A stretch of DNA of 6,715 nucleotides. It comes from Methanosarcinales archaeon (GTDB taxonomy: Archaea > Halobacteriota > Syntropharchaeia > Alkanophagales > Methanospirareceae). The translations under genes and the position numbers were made by a program. Below are positions 6,087 to 6,715 of this stretch, piece after piece (position 1 is the first letter of the stretch; each line of letters opens with the position of its first letter). The stretch is taken from positions 1 through 6,715 of the forward strand of contig JAODGV010000004.1 in NCBI GenBank assembly GCA_025464425.1, written 5' to 3'. The notes beneath the pieces are model-generated. The model saw only the letters and a list, made by a program, of their open reading frames with translations. It was not told the DNA's origin and ran no database searches.

Positions 6087-6715
6087 ATGAACGAAGAGGT
6101 TAAGGAAATAATAGCGAATCTTGGGGCTATAAGCGAGCGCATAGAAGGCACGAATGTGCTGGTTACAGGCGGAGCGGGCTTTTTAGGCTCGTGGATTTGT
6201 GATGTGCTTGTGGAGCAGGGAGCGAAAGTTATTTGTCTGGACAATCTTGCAAGTGGATTGAAATCCAATATATCTCATATGATGGATAAAGATAATTTCA
6301 AGTTCATCCAGCATGACGTGACGCAACCAATTCATTTCGATGAGCAAATAGATGTGGTAATGCATTTAGCGAGCAGAGCGTCTCCGTTTGAGTTTGAGAA
6401 ATATCCGATACAGATATTGAAGGCGAATACGTTAGGGATTTGGGTGGCTTTAGGGATAGCGAAGAAGCACGGAGCGAGGTTCCTTTATACCTCTACTTCT
6501 GAGATATACGGTGATGCGAAGGAGATACCGACAACCGAGGAGTACCGAGGTAATGTGAATCCGATCGGACCGAGGAGCTGTTATGACGAGGCGAAGCGGT
6601 GTGGCGAATCTTATGTGATTGCATACAGAATGGAGCACGGGATGGATACGAGGATAGCCCGGATCTTCAATACATATGGACCGAGGATGAGGGCAGAAGG
6701 AGTTTATGGCAGGGT
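6087..6715 (+). CDS. NAD-dependent epimerase, UDP-glucuronate decarboxylase (UDP-xylose synthase)-like, 3' end cut off
   Basis: The window holds 209 codons of an extended short-chain dehydrogenase, about two thirds of the usual 310-320 residues. After a helical N-terminal extension of about 22 residues come the NAD-binding TGGAGFLG (27-34) and the acidic D52 that binds the adenine ribose. Then follow HLASRASPFEFEKYP (93-107), TSTSEIYGD (135-143), GNVNPIGPRSCYDEAKR (155-171) with catalytic Y166 and K170, and RIARIFNTYGPRM (189-201). The last three stretches closely resemble UDP-glucuronate decarboxylases, which convert UDP-glucuronate to UDP-xylose with CO2 release. Because galU and a UDP-glucose dehydrogenase-like gene lie upstream, this activity is a good fit; a 4,6-dehydratase or 4-epimerase remains possible. 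An in-frame TAA at 6078-6080 limits the start, so ATG 6087 is used although no ribosome binding site is evident. It is separated by 51 bases from the TumE-like gene. Confidence 0.88.
   Translation, partial: MNEEVKEIIANLGAISERIEGTNVLVTGGAGFLGSWICDVLVEQGAKVICLDNLASGLKSNISHMMDKDNFKFIQHDVTQPIHFDEQIDVVMHLASRASPFEFEKYPIQILKANTLGIWVALGIAKKHGARFLYTSTSEIYGDAKEIPTTEEYRGNVNPIGPRSCYDEAKRCGESYVIAYRMEHGMDTRIARIFNTYGPRMRAEGVYGR

Noticed and set aside
1..6715. tRNA, rRNA, CRISPR array, insertion sequence or attachment site
   Set aside because: No clover-leaf pattern, spaced repeats, transposase or terminal inverted repeats were noticed. The window is almost fully coding.

Overview
This looks like archaeal chromosome. 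The evidence is TATA-box promoters, short or absent mRNA leaders, heavy use of ATA (Ile) and AGA/AGG (Arg) codons, and a left-hand gene for the archaeal oligosaccharyltransferase AglB/STT3. A methanogen or ANME/alkane-oxidising relative (Halobacteriota, for example Methanophagales-like) fits the DUF362 ferredoxin protein, the TumE-type module and the style of the epimerase. That lineage is inferred from general family knowledge; no taxonomic marker is present.

Layout: (1) 1-2552, minus strand: a very large aglB gene, open to the left edge and cut exactly inside its catalytic WWDYG motif. (2) 2553-2650: a 98-bp divergent promoter region. (3) 2651-3640, plus: a DUF362 protein with two [4Fe-4S] ferredoxin motifs. 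(4) 3641-3713: a short gap with a G-rich run and a TATA box. (5) 3738-4598, plus: a short nucleotide-sugar dehydrogenase of UDP-glucose 6-dehydrogenase type that lacks the usual C-terminal domain. (6) 4600-5418, plus: galU, one base after the dehydrogenase stop. (7) 5461-6035, plus: a small acidic protein and a TumE-family protein with overlapping stop and start, probably a toxin-antitoxin pair. (8) 6087 to the right edge, plus: an NAD-dependent epimerase very like UDP-glucuronate decarboxylase (UDP-xylose synthase), cut by the window.

How the genes may work together: galU makes UDP-glucose, the dehydrogenase would oxidise it to UDP-glucuronate, and the last enzyme would decarboxylate that to UDP-xylose (or act on a related UDP-sugar). 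These would supply sugars for the lipid-linked glycan that AglB transfers to Asn residues of surface proteins. The window therefore reads as part of an N-glycosylation or surface-polysaccharide locus. The probable toxin-antitoxin pair interrupts the sugar genes and the DUF362 protein sits beside aglB; neither has a known role in glycosylation.

The most notable points are the two-domain dehydrogenase with intact catalytic residues, the AglB with extra N-terminal membrane segments and wide motif spacing, and the TumE-type pair inside the sugar operon. No tRNA, rRNA, CRISPR, transposase or convincing terminator was seen, and no stretch over 300 bases lacks a gene.
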